A stretch of 64,000 nt of DNA, taken from SG8-4 sp964598225. Lineage in GTDB: Bacteria > Planctomycetota > Phycisphaerae > Sedimentisphaerales > Anaerobacaceae. This document shows, in pieces, positions 34,046 through 42,504 of the stretch; position 1 is the stretch's first letter, and the number at the start of each line of letters is the position of its first letter. The notes under the pieces were generated by a model. That model saw only the letters and a list, made by a program, of their open reading frames with translations. It was not told the DNA's origin and did not search any database. Made by a program: the position numbers and the translations under genes. The stretch covers positions 4,345-68,344 of the forward strand of contig CAZRBG010000029.1 in assembly GCA_964598225.1 (NCBI GenBank). The letters are read 5' to 3'.

Positions 34046-34230
34046 AACAGCGGAATTCTAATCTTCGCTTGATCTGCAAGTCTATTCAAAACATCTTCAG
34101 AGTTTGCAAACGCTTGTTCCCACTTCTTTTCTGCCCTAAGTTCATTTAATAGCTGTTTAGCAAGTACATTCTGTTCAAATTCTGGCAGCTTTGACGCTTC
34201 TTCAAATGCCTTTTCCAGAAGCTCTGTCAT
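34042..34230 (-). CDS. small antitoxin-like protein coupled to cinA
   Basis: A 62-residue, mostly helical acidic protein: MTELLEKAFEEASKLPEF, then QNVLAKQLLNELRAEKKWEQAFANSEDVLNRLADQA. This is the pattern of a widespread family of stand-alone antitoxin-like proteins often found beside RelE- or PIN-type toxins (LPexEQdalAxxLlxELxsExrWxxaFaxSqdxLxxLAxeA). No toxin gene lies next to it, so it may be orphaned or repurposed. GGAG seven bases upstream supports the ATG. Its stop overlaps the cinA start by four bases. Confidence 0.8.
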   Translation of the reverse strand: MTELLEKAFEEASKLPEFEQNVLAKQLLNELRAEKKWEQAFANSEDVLNRLADQAKIRIPLL

Positions 34231-34287
34231 GTTTCATCTCCAAAGTATATACACGGCTAATGATGTTTATATGATTTTAAGTTGCAC

Positions 34288-35073
34288 CTAAGGCTTCGGC
34301 AATCGTTTCTTTTCGGCTTCTGTCGGGGGGTAATCTGTGAAGGTCGCCCACATGCCGGGCCTTCCGGTGTCCCATGCCTCTTTGTTGAAAACCTTTTCCT
34401 TTTTCCTGTACTCGGCATGGCCGTCGTAAAAGGCCAGGCTGACGCCGTCGCTGTGGCGGTAGAGAGTGGGGCCGTCGCAGCCGACCTGCTTGTAAGGCGT
34501 GATCGTGTCCTGGCCGAGCACGTCCCATCCAACCTCATAATCGGCGCCTTTCCACCATAGCCACCAATCGTGGCTCTCGGTGAAGATCAGTTCGTTCGCC
34601 GGGTTGGGAACGGTCGTGTTCTTGTGGCCGGCGTAGCCAATGCCGAACCAGTCGGAGAAGTACCAGTCGGTCAGGTTGTAGCCGTAGCTGATCCACGAGT
34701 CCCACTGGCTGTCGCGGATTTCTTTCTTGGCAATTCTGTCGCTGGGGCAGAGGAATTTTTTGGGCGCGTGCCATTGCTCGTTTGTGACGACGCCTCTGGG
34801 TTTGTAGCCGCACAATTCCCGAAATTGCTTGTTGGCGGGCCAGTAGCGATTGTCGCCCTGCGTTCTGTCCATAATCGGCACGTACCAGCCGTCATTGCCG
34901 TCGGCATAGAGCGTATTTGCCAGGCCCATCGTCTTGATGTTATTGGCGCAGACGATCCGCTTGCCTTGCTCTCTGACCCTCTGCAAAGCCGGCATCAATA
35001 TCCCCATCAAAATCGCAATAATAGCGATAACGACCAGAAGCTCAATTAATGTAAAACCTCTCTTCATTCCCAT
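34288..35073 (-). CDS. prepilin-type protein with H-X9-DG-like motif (DUF1559-like)
   Basis: A 261-residue protein with leader ending KRG, then FTLIELLVVIAIIAILMGIL, Glu at +5 and a long hydrophobic helix: a canonical type II pseudopilin N-terminus. The C-terminal domain contains LYRHSDGVSLAFYDGHAEY, the H-X9-DG-type motif common in large planctomycete pseudopilin families. Start at the ATG at 35073, with GGGGG about nine bases upstream. The ATG at 35067 is a close alternative. It stands alone, not in the secretion operon, and may be assembled by one of the systems in this window or exported by it. Confidence 0.85.
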   Translation of the reverse strand: MGMKRGFTLIELLVVIAIIAILMGILMPALQRVREQGKRIVCANNIKTMGLANTLYADGNDGWYVPIMDRTQGDNRYWPANKQFRELCGYKPRGVVTNEQWHAPKKFLCPSDRIAKKEIRDSQWDSWISYGYNLTDWYFSDWFGIGYAGHKNTTVPNPANELIFTESHDWWLWWKGADYEVGWDVLGQDTITPYKQVGCDGPTLYRHSDGVSLAFYDGHAEYRKKEKVFNKEAWDTGRPGMWATFTDYPPTEAEKKRLPKP

Positions 35074-35235
35074 TTCAGTCTGCCCCCTGTAACCTTGTCT
35101 TAAACAGCCCACCCCCTGTCTCATAAGAGCGCAATCCACACTCAGCCACCTCGCCGAGCAACTTGTTTACATCCTATCAAATCCAGCCTGATAATTCAAG
35201 TTCTATCGGCTTCTACTTCGTATTTCTCCCGGGAT

Positions 35236-36006
35236 TCAGTCTGTTTTGACGATCAAGCCCGGAATCGCCGCCTTCAATCGAGCCACGCCTTTGGGCGTAA
35301 CAAGCGTTCCCTGCAGATCTACTCTCCTCATTTGCTTCAGTTTTTTCAAATGTTCGAGTCCTTTATCAGTCACCAGGGTCAAGTTGAGATTCAAATACGT
35401 AATGCTCTTAAAGCCGGAAAGCATAGCGAGTTCCTTATCCGTAATACCAGTACGTTCAAGACCGAGAGTTTCTAATTTCTTCAGTCCCTCCAGGTGCTCC
35501 AGTCCGGCGTCGCTTATTGCTATCCTCTCCAGCCACAAACTCCGCAGCTTGGTCAACTTCCCGAGATGCTGTAGACCGTCATCGGTAATTTGCATATCTT
35601 GTAGAAACACAAATTGAAGGTTCGAAAGTCTCTCAAGATGTGATAGGCCCGCATCTGTCACATACGTTCCAAAAAGAAAGACCCCACGTATCGAATTGAT
35701 CTTTGCCACATTCGCCAAGTCCTCGTCGGTGGCGGTCTTCGAATCGAACTGGATAATCCGTTTCGGCACGGGCAGATTCCATTTATCTGCTAATTTACGA
35801 AACCAGACAGGTCCTATCGTCTGTTCCCGAAACGAATTGCCCTCCTTTTTCAGAACATCGAGTTGGCTTTCAGTCCACCCGCAATACGCGAGCCAGGTCA
35901 TAGTCGCCGCCAATACAACCGCCAGCGGGACTAACCCTGCGACCCACTTTCGCTTGTGCGGTTTCGAGCGTTCTGTTTCTTCGATTACAGGTTCTTCCTC
36001 TTGCAC
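35236..36006 (-). CDS. membrane-anchored leucine-rich repeat protein
   Basis: A 256-residue protein with a charged N-terminal cytoplasmic tail and one transmembrane segment (WVAGLVPLAVVLAATMTWLAY). About six leucine-rich repeats of 24 residues follow, of the type L..L..L.L..T.ITD.GL.HL. Examples are VFLFGTYVTDAGLSHLERL, VFLQDMQITDDGLQHLGKL and LWLERIAISDAGLEHLEGL. These resemble bacterial and GALA/RNI-like LRRs and serve as protein-binding surfaces. A GTG start at 36006 is backed by AGGAGAG just upstream. The ligand is unknown. Confidence 0.82.
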   Translation of the reverse strand: MQEEEPVIEETERSKPHKRKWVAGLVPLAVVLAATMTWLAYCGWTESQLDVLKKEGNSFREQTIGPVWFRKLADKWNLPVPKRIIQFDSKTATDEDLANVAKINSIRGVFLFGTYVTDAGLSHLERLSNLQFVFLQDMQITDDGLQHLGKLTKLRSLWLERIAISDAGLEHLEGLKKLETLGLERTGITDKELAMLSGFKSITYLNLNLTLVTDKGLEHLKKLKQMRRVDLQGTLVTPKGVARLKAAIPGLIVKTD

Positions 36007-36061
36007 GATGCTCTCCTGTGGCAGAGCGCTTCGGCTGTGCTATCGCCTGCGTGCGTGACGT

Positions 36062-36110
36062 CAGTGTTTGTCATTCCTGAGAAGGCAGAAATGACAACGT
36101 CGGGTTTCCT
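36062..36110. repeat. short dispersed hairpin repeat
   Basis: GTCATTCCTG at 36070-36079 and the partner CAG-AAATGAC ending near 36096 form an imperfect hairpin of the GTCATTCC...GGAATGAC type seen elsewhere in the window. It sits between the LRR gene and the SDR gene. Confidence 0.5.
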
Positions 36111-36132
36111 TGCTTTTTTTCGTAGAGCGCTT

Positions 36133-36951
36133 TTATCCCCTGCTTTTGCCGCCGGAGACGTTTATGACTGTGCCGTGAATGTAGCCGGCGCGTTCGGATG
36201 CTAAGAAGCATACTGTACTTGCGACTTCGGTGAGCTTGCCGGTTCTTCCTAACGGGATGGAGGCCTGCTCGTATTTCTTGCGGAACTCTTCCACTGTGAT
36301 GCCGCGAGTATATGCTACGGCACGTTCGTATTCTTCCGAGCGCAGGGCGGTCGCCTCGACGATTCCCGGAGCGACGCCGACCACCCTGATATTGTGCCTG
36401 CCGAGTTCTTTCGCCCAGGAGCGGGTCAGGGAATAGATCGCCCCTTTGGTCGCGGCGTAAACGCTCTGGCCCTCTGAGCCTTCCAGGCCGGATTCGGAGG
36501 TCATATTGATGATTGTGCCGCCTTTGCCGGACCCGATCATTACTCTGGCGGCCGCCTGGGCACACAGGGCGTATCCCTTCTGGTTTATCGCGATCATCTT
36601 GTCCCAGATTTCTTCGGTAAGTTCCTCTTTGCCCGCCGGATCGACGAGCAGCCGCGGGATGAGAATACCGGCATTATTTACGAGAATATCGATCCTGCCG
36701 AAGGCGTCCATCGCGGCCCGGACCATAGCGTCCACGCTTGTTTTGCTGGAAACGTCGGTTTTTGTAGCGATATGTTCTCCACCGAAGCGGTCCTTGAGTT
36801 CTACTGTTAGTTTCTCGGCTCCTTCAACGTTTATGTCGGCCACAACGAGTTTCACTCCAACCTCCGCCAGGCCTTCGCAGCATGCCCTGCCGATGCCCAA
36901 GGCGCCGCCGGTTACGATAGCAACTTTATCTTCCAAATTCAGCCAGCTCAT
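36133..36951 (-). CDS. short-chain dehydrogenase/reductase
   Basis: A 272-residue classical SDR. The Rossmann nucleotide site is T14-G-G-A-L-G-I-G21, an acidic residue (VVADINV) after the second strand suggests NAD(H) preference, N92-N-A-G95 follows, a Ser near 152-154 (TSESG) is present, and the catalytic Y165-A-A-T-K169 closes the set. I start at the ATG at 36951, with GGAG 11 bases upstream. The ATG at 36978 lies inside a dispersed repeat and is unlikely. It is next to a zinc sugar-alcohol dehydrogenase on the same strand, so polyol or sugar oxidation is plausible. Confidence 0.9.
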   Translation of the reverse strand: MSWLNLEDKVAIVTGGALGIGRACCEGLAEVGVKLVVADINVEGAEKLTVELKDRFGGEHIATKTDVSSKTSVDAMVRAAMDAFGRIDILVNNAGILIPRLLVDPAGKEELTEEIWDKMIAINQKGYALCAQAAARVMIGSGKGGTIINMTSESGLEGSEGQSVYAATKGAIYSLTRSWAKELGRHNIRVVGVAPGIVEATALRSEEYERAVAYTRGITVEEFRKKYEQASIPLGRTGKLTEVASTVCFLASERAGYIHGTVINVSGGKSRG

Positions 36952-36973
36952 TGGCTTGTAATCTCCAAAAGTC

Positions 36974-37057
36974 GTCATTGTGAGCGAGGCGAAGCAATCT
37001 CAACTGTTCGACACCACAAGATTGCCACAGCCTTTGAAAATAAGGCCCCGCAATGAC
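36974..37057. repeat. 84-base palindromic dispersed repeat
   Basis: Begins GTCATTGTGAGCGAGGCGAA and ends CCCCGCAATGAC, with CAATCTCA and AGATTGCC in the interior. This is the widespread bacterial intergenic repeat of the type GTCATTGCGAGCGAAGCGAAGC...CGCAATGAC. It fills the gap between the SDR and the alcohol dehydrogenase genes. Confidence 0.8.
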
Positions 37058-37063
37058 AGGATT

Positions 37064-38098
37064 CTAAACTTGAATCATCGCCTTGACCACGCCGTCTTGA
37101 TACTCGGCCACAAGCTCGAACGCTTCCTGCGTTTCGTCGATGCCGAAATGATGTGTTATCATGAAGTCAACGTCGACTTTGCCCGATCCGATCAAGTCAA
37201 TCGCCTTCTGCGTGCATTGATTTTGCCTTCTTATGTTGACTATGGTGATTTCTTTTCTGCGTATCAGGTCGATGGCCATGGAGACTCTATCGAAACGCGG
37301 AATACCGGTGAGAATCAGCGTGCCGCCGCCTCTGAGCAGACCGACGCACTGATCGACGGTTTCCTGCTGACCCGCACACTCGAATGCGACGTCAATGCCG
37401 TCAGGCTGCTGGTTTCGGATTTCTCCGACGATGTCCCGCTCGTCCGGATGGCCGACCCAGGTTGCCCCGGCACGCCGGGCTACCTCGATACGTTCCGGGA
37501 TTTTCTCGGTCATGTAGCAGGCGTTTATGTTTTCAGCTTTCGCACTGACGAAAGTGCACAGGCCGATTGGACCTGCACCGAGGATTGCGACATTGGCGTT
37601 TTCCGGCAATTTCGCCTGCTGGACCGAGTAGGCGCCGATCGAGAGCGGTTCGCACATGACGGCCTGCTCGAGATTGATTGCTCCATGCGTTGGATAACAG
37701 GCCTCCTGAGGCATCACGATGTATTCGCACAGGCATCCCGGGCCTTGGCCGGGAGTACCGAGAAAGGTAAGATTGTAACATGTATTCTCTCGACCTAACT
37801 TGCACTGGGCGCAGTCATAGCAGGAAACAGCCGGGTCAATCGCGACCTCATCGCCCACCTTGACGCGGGTTACGGATTTGCCTACCGCCTGGACGATTCC
37901 GGCACACTCGTGGCCCGTGATGTACGGATACTCGACTACTTGAGAGCCGATTCGACCGGTTTCATAATAGTGTACGTCCGAACCGCAGACACCGACTCTT
38001 TCGATCTTGAGCAGGACGTCTGTGTCTTTCTCAATTTTAGGCTCCGGCACGTCGCGTATTTCCATCTGCCGCAAGCCAGTCAACATGACAGCCTTCAT
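37064..38098 (-). CDS. zinc-dependent polyol dehydrogenase (sorbitol/xylitol dehydrogenase-like)
   Basis: A 344-residue medium-chain dehydrogenase. The catalytic zinc ligands C38 (GVCGSD) and H63-E64 (TGHECAG) are visible, as are the structural zinc Cys C93, C96, C99 and C107, the segment CEPLSIGAYSVQQA, and the Rossmann motif GAGPIG. The H-Y-Y-E-T-G-R-I-G segment is typical of sorbitol/xylitol (L-iditol) dehydrogenases, which oxidise polyols to ketoses with NAD+. GGAG seven bases before the ATG at 38098 decides this start over the frame opening at 38140. The neighbouring SDR on the same strand suggests a small sugar-alcohol pathway. Confidence 0.9.
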   Translation of the reverse strand: MKAVMLTGLRQMEIRDVPEPKIEKDTDVLLKIERVGVCGSDVHYYETGRIGSQVVEYPYITGHECAGIVQAVGKSVTRVKVGDEVAIDPAVSCYDCAQCKLGRENTCYNLTFLGTPGQGPGCLCEYIVMPQEACYPTHGAINLEQAVMCEPLSIGAYSVQQAKLPENANVAILGAGPIGLCTFVSAKAENINACYMTEKIPERIEVARRAGATWVGHPDERDIVGEIRNQQPDGIDVAFECAGQQETVDQCVGLLRGGGTLILTGIPRFDRVSMAIDLIRRKEITIVNIRRQNQCTQKAIDLIGSGKVDVDFMITHHFGIDETQEAFELVAEYQDGVVKAMIQV

Positions 38099-38205
38099 GT
38101 ATTTCTCCAACAATGATTTCCAGAGTCTGACGATAACCACTTACGTCGAGCTTTGCTCAACGAGGGAAGAACTCTTATAGCAGAAGATGGGGTTTCTGGC
38201 CAGCG

Positions 38206-39000
38206 TTATTTGGCGGGGAGTACTTTTATCTCGAAGAGTTTCGGCCAGTTTTTGCCGGTTACGAAGAGGCGGTTGTCGTTCGGATCGTATGCTATGCCGC
38301 TGAAGACGTCGATTTGTGCCCTCAAGTTCTTTTTGTCAAGAATGCCCGTGCAGTCTATCCAGCCGAGGACTCGGCCCGTGTTCGGATCGATACGGCCGAT
38401 GCGGTCTCCGGGCCAGACGTTGGCATAGATTTGTCCCTCGACATACTCCAACTCGTTGAGCCACCAGATTTCTTTTTCCTCTTCGAGCACCATTACCTTG
38501 GAAACGCGTTTGAGCGAGTTGGGATCCAGGAAATAGAGCATAGGTGTGCCGTCGCTCATGATCAGGTTCTCGCCGTCGTGAGTAAGGCCCCAGCCCTCGG
38601 TCGGATATGTAAATTTGTGGAGCAGTTCGAATGTTTCTTTGTCGTATACAAATCCTGTTTTTGAGCGATACGTCAGTTGATAGATACGTTCGCCGAAGAT
38701 GGTGATACCTTCGCCGAAGTATTCATCCGGCAATTTTCGGCTTCGAAGAACCTCCCCGGTTTTCAAATCTACCTTGCGCAATTCGGATTGCCCTTTGAGC
38801 CCGGTTCCTTCGTACAGGAAACCATCCTCGAAGACCAGACCCTGCGTGAAGGCGTTCGGATCGTGATGGAAGGTATTAACGATCTTATATGTCCAAACTC
38901 GCGAGGTGTCGGACTCGCGTCCGTGAAGGGCGAATATAGCCAGACCCGCCGCCAAAATCGCGACAAACGACGCCAGGGACAACTTTAGTGACCGCTTCAC
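38206..39000 (-). CDS. glutaminyl-peptide cyclotransferase (Glu_cyclase_2 family)
   Basis: A 264-residue five-bladed-propeller-type glutaminyl cyclase with an N-terminal membrane anchor or signal (SLKLSLASFVAILAAGLAIFAL). Family-typical segments are FTQGLVFEDGFLYEGTGLKGQSELRKVDL, FGEGITIFGERIYQLTYRSKTGFVYD, EGWGLTHDGENLIMSDGT and LNELEYVEGQIYANVW. The enzyme converts N-terminal Gln to pyroglutamate, protecting exported proteins. Start GTG at 39000, with GGAGAGG six bases upstream. The TTG at 39015 lies before that Shine-Dalgarno sequence. Confidence 0.88.
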   Translation of the reverse strand: MKRSLKLSLASFVAILAAGLAIFALHGRESDTSRVWTYKIVNTFHHDPNAFTQGLVFEDGFLYEGTGLKGQSELRKVDLKTGEVLRSRKLPDEYFGEGITIFGERIYQLTYRSKTGFVYDKETFELLHKFTYPTEGWGLTHDGENLIMSDGTPMLYFLDPNSLKRVSKVMVLEEEKEIWWLNELEYVEGQIYANVWPGDRIGRIDPNTGRVLGWIDCTGILDKKNLRAQIDVFSGIAYDPNDNRLFVTGKNWPKLFEIKVLPAK

Positions 39001-39026
39001 GATTATCCTCTCCAAGCAATGTCGTG

Positions 39027-40097
39027 CTAAACGTTAAACCTGAAATTGATGATGTCGCCATCCTGAACTACGTAATCTTTTCCTTCGAGCCGAATCTTGC
39101 CTGCGGCTTTGAGAGCCTTTTCGTCGCCGTATTCCTTCAGCTCATCGAAGCTGAATGTCTCGGCTCTGATGAAGCCGCGTTTGATGTCGCTGTGAACCTT
39201 GCCCGCCGCGTCGAGCGCGACGGTACCTTTCTTTATCGGCCAGGCGCGGAGCTCGTCTGAACCGATAGTCAGGAAGCTGATCAGGCCCAGGGCCGAATAA
39301 CAACTCGCGACGAATTTGCTCGCCGCCGATTCGGTGATGCCCATATCCGCCATGAACTCGGCTCTGCTCTCGTCGTCCAGCTGAGACAGCTCTTGCTCTA
39401 ACTTGGCGCAGATCGTAATCACCGGTGTCCCATTTTCAAGCCGATCCGAAAGGTCGAATTTCTCATCCAATTGATCTTCTCCGACGTTGACAGCGACCAC
39501 CACGGGCCGCAGCGTCAGGAATCCGAGAGACTTGATTATTGCGTGTTCGGCTTCGTTCTCGATAGCCGAGCTGATCGGTTTTTCGGCTTCAATTGCTGCC
39601 TGCAATTTCTTCTGCACGGCCAGTTCGGCTTTATCCTTCGCCTGAGTTTTGGTGGGCTTGTGGACCTGCTTTTCGAGTTTTTCGATCCGCGTGGTTACAA
39701 GCTCCAGATCTGACAGCAGCAGTTCGGTCTGCAGCTCGGCAAGATCTCCGGCCGGGTCTATTCTGTTTCGGTAGGGGGGTACTGCGGGGTTATCGAACGC
39801 CCTAACTACCAGAACCAACAGATCGACGGTCCGTATCTCGCCAATCAATCTTCGAGCCGCGGCCCGGCCGTGGTCGTCGGTAAAGTTGAAGCCCGGCACG
39901 TCCAGACAATCAATCGTGGCGTGCGTTATTTTCTTGGGCTTAGAGTACTCGGCAAGCCACCCGAATCTCTCGTCCGGCACCGGCACGATAGCCTCAGCAA
40001 TGGCAGTCGAACCCGGCGGGGGAACCTCTTTGCCCGTCAGACTCGCCAGAATCGTGCTCTTACCCGACTGAAGCAGGCCAAGTAATGCTACTTTCAT
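39027..40097 (-). CDS. YchF/Obg-related GTPase-like protein
   Basis: A 356-residue P-loop NTPase of the Obg/YchF type. Walker A is G-L-L-Q-S-G-K-S-T at residues 7-15, DVPGF matches the G3 region, and a helical insertion (LIEKLEKQVHKPTKTQAKDKAEL) is followed by a C-terminal TGS-like DUF933 domain (RAWPIKKGTVALDAAGKVHSDIKRGFIRAE...YVVQDGDIINFRFNV). YchF proteins bind ATP and the ribosome. In this one the start GLLQSGKST and the short N-domain differ from the canonical GLPNVGKST, so it is a divergent paralogue. The Shine-Dalgarno sequence is weak. Confidence 0.85.
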   Translation of the reverse strand: MKVALLGLLQSGKSTILASLTGKEVPPPGSTAIAEAIVPVPDERFGWLAEYSKPKKITHATIDCLDVPGFNFTDDHGRAAARRLIGEIRTVDLLVLVVRAFDNPAVPPYRNRIDPAGDLAELQTELLLSDLELVTTRIEKLEKQVHKPTKTQAKDKAELAVQKKLQAAIEAEKPISSAIENEAEHAIIKSLGFLTLRPVVVAVNVGEDQLDEKFDLSDRLENGTPVITICAKLEQELSQLDDESRAEFMADMGITESAASKFVASCYSALGLISFLTIGSDELRAWPIKKGTVALDAAGKVHSDIKRGFIRAETFSFDELKEYGDEKALKAAGKIRLEGKDYVVQDGDIINFRFNV

Positions 40098-40357
40098 TAC
40101 ATTTCACTTTCTCATTCGCACCTGAAGGCTTAAAGTGTACGCCGTGTTTCACGTACTACGGACAACTAATAGCCATAATATACCAGCGATGCGGCTCAAT
40201 GCAAAGATTCAAACTTTGCTTTGCTTGGTTGTCTACTTACTCATTATGATTGAAAAATCGCGCAACTTGATTTCTGTTACTGTCCCACACTTTGGGCGAT
40301 AACAATTTTTTCAGAATTTTCTGCACCTATCCGGGATTGGTGTGGTATAAAAGAGTT

Positions 40358-41005
40358 ATGGCAAAGTATCCAATATTTCTTGAATTGAGCGGACGGCGTG
40401 TGGTTTTAATCGGCGGCGGAAAAGTCGCAGCGCGAAAAGCTCAGGTGCTTCTGGCTTCCGGCGCGCGACTGGTAGTGGTGGCCGAACGAATCGACGAAAT
40501 GCTAACCGTTCTCTGCAAAGACAAGACTGCCGAACTAATCAGGTCGAAATATGCCAAGAGCTATCTCGCAGAGGCTGTTCTCGTGGTCGCGGCGACGAAC
40601 AACAATCAGCTCAACAAGCAGATATACAGGGATTGCCAGGAATTGGAGATTCTCTGCAACGTTGTGGACGTGCCGGAGCTATGCGACTTTTTCGTGCCGG
40701 CCGTCGTCAAAAGAGGAAGCCTCCAGATCGCCATCAGCACGGACGGGTACTGCCCCGCCTATGCAGGTCATCTACGGAAGAAACTCGAAGCAATTTTTAC
40801 CGAACAGCACGGCGAGTTTCTTGCCGAACTGGAAGCAATGCGTCAGAAGATAATCAAAGAGATCGAGGATCCCGCCGACCGCAAGGCTTTATTGGGCCGC
40901 CTCGTAGATGACAAGTCATTCGAATATTTCCTCGAAAACGGCCCCGCCCAATGGCGAAACTACGCCGACGAAATCAGCAGCAGTGCGCCCCCGATTCGGG
41001 ATTAG
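40358..41005 (+). CDS. precorrin-2 dehydrogenase / siroheme synthase N-domain
   Basis: A 215-residue protein. MAKYPIFLELSGRRVVLIGGGKVAARKA is the NAD-binding start of the Met8/CysG-N/SirC family. LCNVVDVPELCDFFVPAVVKRGSLQIAISTDGYCPA is the family core with the dehydrogenase/chelatase Asp. It oxidises precorrin-2 to sirohydrochlorin and may insert Fe2+. The ATG at 40358 fits the family N-terminus, while the frame itself opens 22 codons earlier. In many bacteria this gene precedes hemA. Here it stands alone, tail to tail with rplU at three bases. Confidence 0.9.
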   Translation: MAKYPIFLELSGRRVVLIGGGKVAARKAQVLLASGARLVVVAERIDEMLTVLCKDKTAELIRSKYAKSYLAEAVLVVAATNNNQLNKQIYRDCQELEILCNVVDVPELCDFFVPAVVKRGSLQIAISTDGYCPAYAGHLRKKLEAIFTEQHGEFLAELEAMRQKIIKEIEDPADRKALLGRLVDDKSFEYFLENGPAQWRNYADEISSSAPPIRD

Positions 41006-41008
41006 CGA

Positions 41009-41338
41009 TCAGGCTTCGATCTTGTCGATTACGACCTGGAGGTACTTCTGGCGGTGGCCCATGCGTCTTTTGCTGTTCTTGCGGCGGCGAAAGTGCGTCG
41101 GATAGAGCTTTTCGCCTTTGACCACGGCTTCTCCGGCCGTGGTTTTAAATGAGGCTATTACCTTGACGTTTTCAAGGTAAGGCGTGCCGATTTGGGCCTC
41201 CTCGCCGTCGCTGACCAGAAGAACCTTGCCCAGTTCAATGGTCTTGGCATCGGGAGCAACGTCGGTTAGTTCAATATCGAGAAGATCGCCTTCGACGACT
41301 TTATATTGCTTCGAACCCTGTTCAATTACTGCATACAT
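41009..41338 (-). CDS. rplU: 50S ribosomal protein bL21
   Basis: A 109-residue ribosomal protein. MYAVIEQGSKQYKVVEGDLLDIE is the L21 start and KLYPTHFRRRKNSKRRMGHRQKYLQVVIDKI the rRNA-binding end with the usual K-R-R-x-G-H-R-Q core. The length is standard. GGAG nine bases upstream. Usually rplU is followed by rpmA (bL27). Here the next gene downstream faces it, so bL27 must be encoded elsewhere. Confidence 0.95.
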   Translation of the reverse strand: MYAVIEQGSKQYKVVEGDLLDIELTDVAPDAKTIELGKVLLVSDGEEAQIGTPYLENVKVIASFKTTAGEAVVKGEKLYPTHFRRRKNSKRRMGHRQKYLQVVIDKIEA

Positions 41339-41499
41339 GTCGATATACTCCAGGTTTGAATGTCTTGAAGATCCGATACAAAACCAGAAAGTCTACATAC
41401 TGAAATTTTTTTGTAAAGCAAAATATCCAATATTTTTGTATTCTGCTGCATAATATCGGCTTGCGGGCTCGGCTTTGTACATTCTTTAAGGAGTAATTC

Positions 41500-42339
41500 G
41501 TGCAAATAGTGATGATACAGGACAAAATTGTTCCGGCTGCCGAGGTTGATCCGGCCCATTACGACCGCGGGATTTTCTTCGGTGACGGGGTTTACGAGGT
41601 GTTGCGGAGTTATAACGGCAAGGTCTTTGCGCTCGAAGAACACCTGGAAAGATTCGCAAACAGCCTTTCTGACGTCAAAATTACAGGAGTCGGGATCGAA
41701 CAGGTCCGCGCCCGGATTCTTATGGCATTCGAAGCCGCCGGGATTGCAGATGCGAAGATATATTTCCACGTTACACGAGGCTCGGCGCCGAGAGACCGGG
41801 CCTGGGACGAAAGACTGGATCCCAACTTTTTCCTCAATCTCTCGGAAATATCCGACAACACCGCCAACAGAACTAACGGAATAGCCGTTTCCACCCATCC
41901 GGATTGGCGTTGGAAGAGATGCGATATTAAGTCGCTCAATCTGTTAGCCAACGTTCTGGCTGCCAACGATGCGGCGAGAAAGGGCTGTGCGGAGGCCATA
42001 CTCGTCGACGAGGCCGGGCTGATAACCGAGGGTGCAGGCTCTGCTTTTTTCGCAGTCCGAGGAGAAACCCTGCAAACGGCGCCACTGACGGCCAACATTC
42101 TGCCCTCCATAACGCGGGAATTCACACTAAGAGCGGCAGTGAACGTCGGGCTGGGGATCCTCGAGAAGTCACTAACAGTGGAACAGGCCGCGGGCGCCGA
42201 GGAGCTTATGATTGCATCAACCACACAGGATATCGTCCCTGTAGTGAAACTCGACGGCCGGCAAATCGGAGGCGGCAAGCCCGGCAAGTATGCCGAACTG
42301 CTCAACCGCCAGTTCCGCACCTTCACGAAACAGCAATAA
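41500..42339 (+). CDS. D-amino-acid aminotransferase-like class IV transaminase
   Basis: A 279-residue PLP enzyme of fold type IV. RGIFFGDGVYEVLRSYNGKVFALEEHLERF is the class IV N-domain. C-D-I-K144-S-L-N-L-L-A carries the Schiff-base Lys in the exact context of D-alanine aminotransferases. EAILVDEAGLITEGAGSAFF supplies the Glu that supports PLP. The GTG at 41500 is chosen because AAGGAG lies six bases upstream. D-alanine/D-glutamate supply for the cell wall is the likely role. A branched-chain or 4-amino-4-deoxychorismate activity is the alternative. Confidence 0.9.
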   Translation: MQIVMIQDKIVPAAEVDPAHYDRGIFFGDGVYEVLRSYNGKVFALEEHLERFANSLSDVKITGVGIEQVRARILMAFEAAGIADAKIYFHVTRGSAPRDRAWDERLDPNFFLNLSEISDNTANRTNGIAVSTHPDWRWKRCDIKSLNLLANVLAANDAARKGCAEAILVDEAGLITEGAGSAFFAVRGETLQTAPLTANILPSITREFTLRAAVNVGLGILEKSLTVEQAAGAEELMIASTTQDIVPVVKLDGRQIGGGKPGKYAELLNRQFRTFTKQQ

Positions 42340-42504
42340 CAGTTTGTAATGACGCCGTAACGCATTTTTGTCTAAATGCTCTTACGAGCACACTACAAAC
42401 GGCCTGCCGGCTCTTTCGTTTCTTGCATTCTTTGGAGTAAGTCTCTAACATATCGGCATCGTTTTGCCATCGAAAGTGATCGATTGAAAGGAGCAGTGAC
42501 CGTT

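Noticed and set aside
36951..36978. Upstream ATG at 36978 as the SDR start
   Set aside because: It falls inside the dispersed repeat at 36974-37057, whereas the ATG at 36951 is followed by the standard SDR N-terminus.
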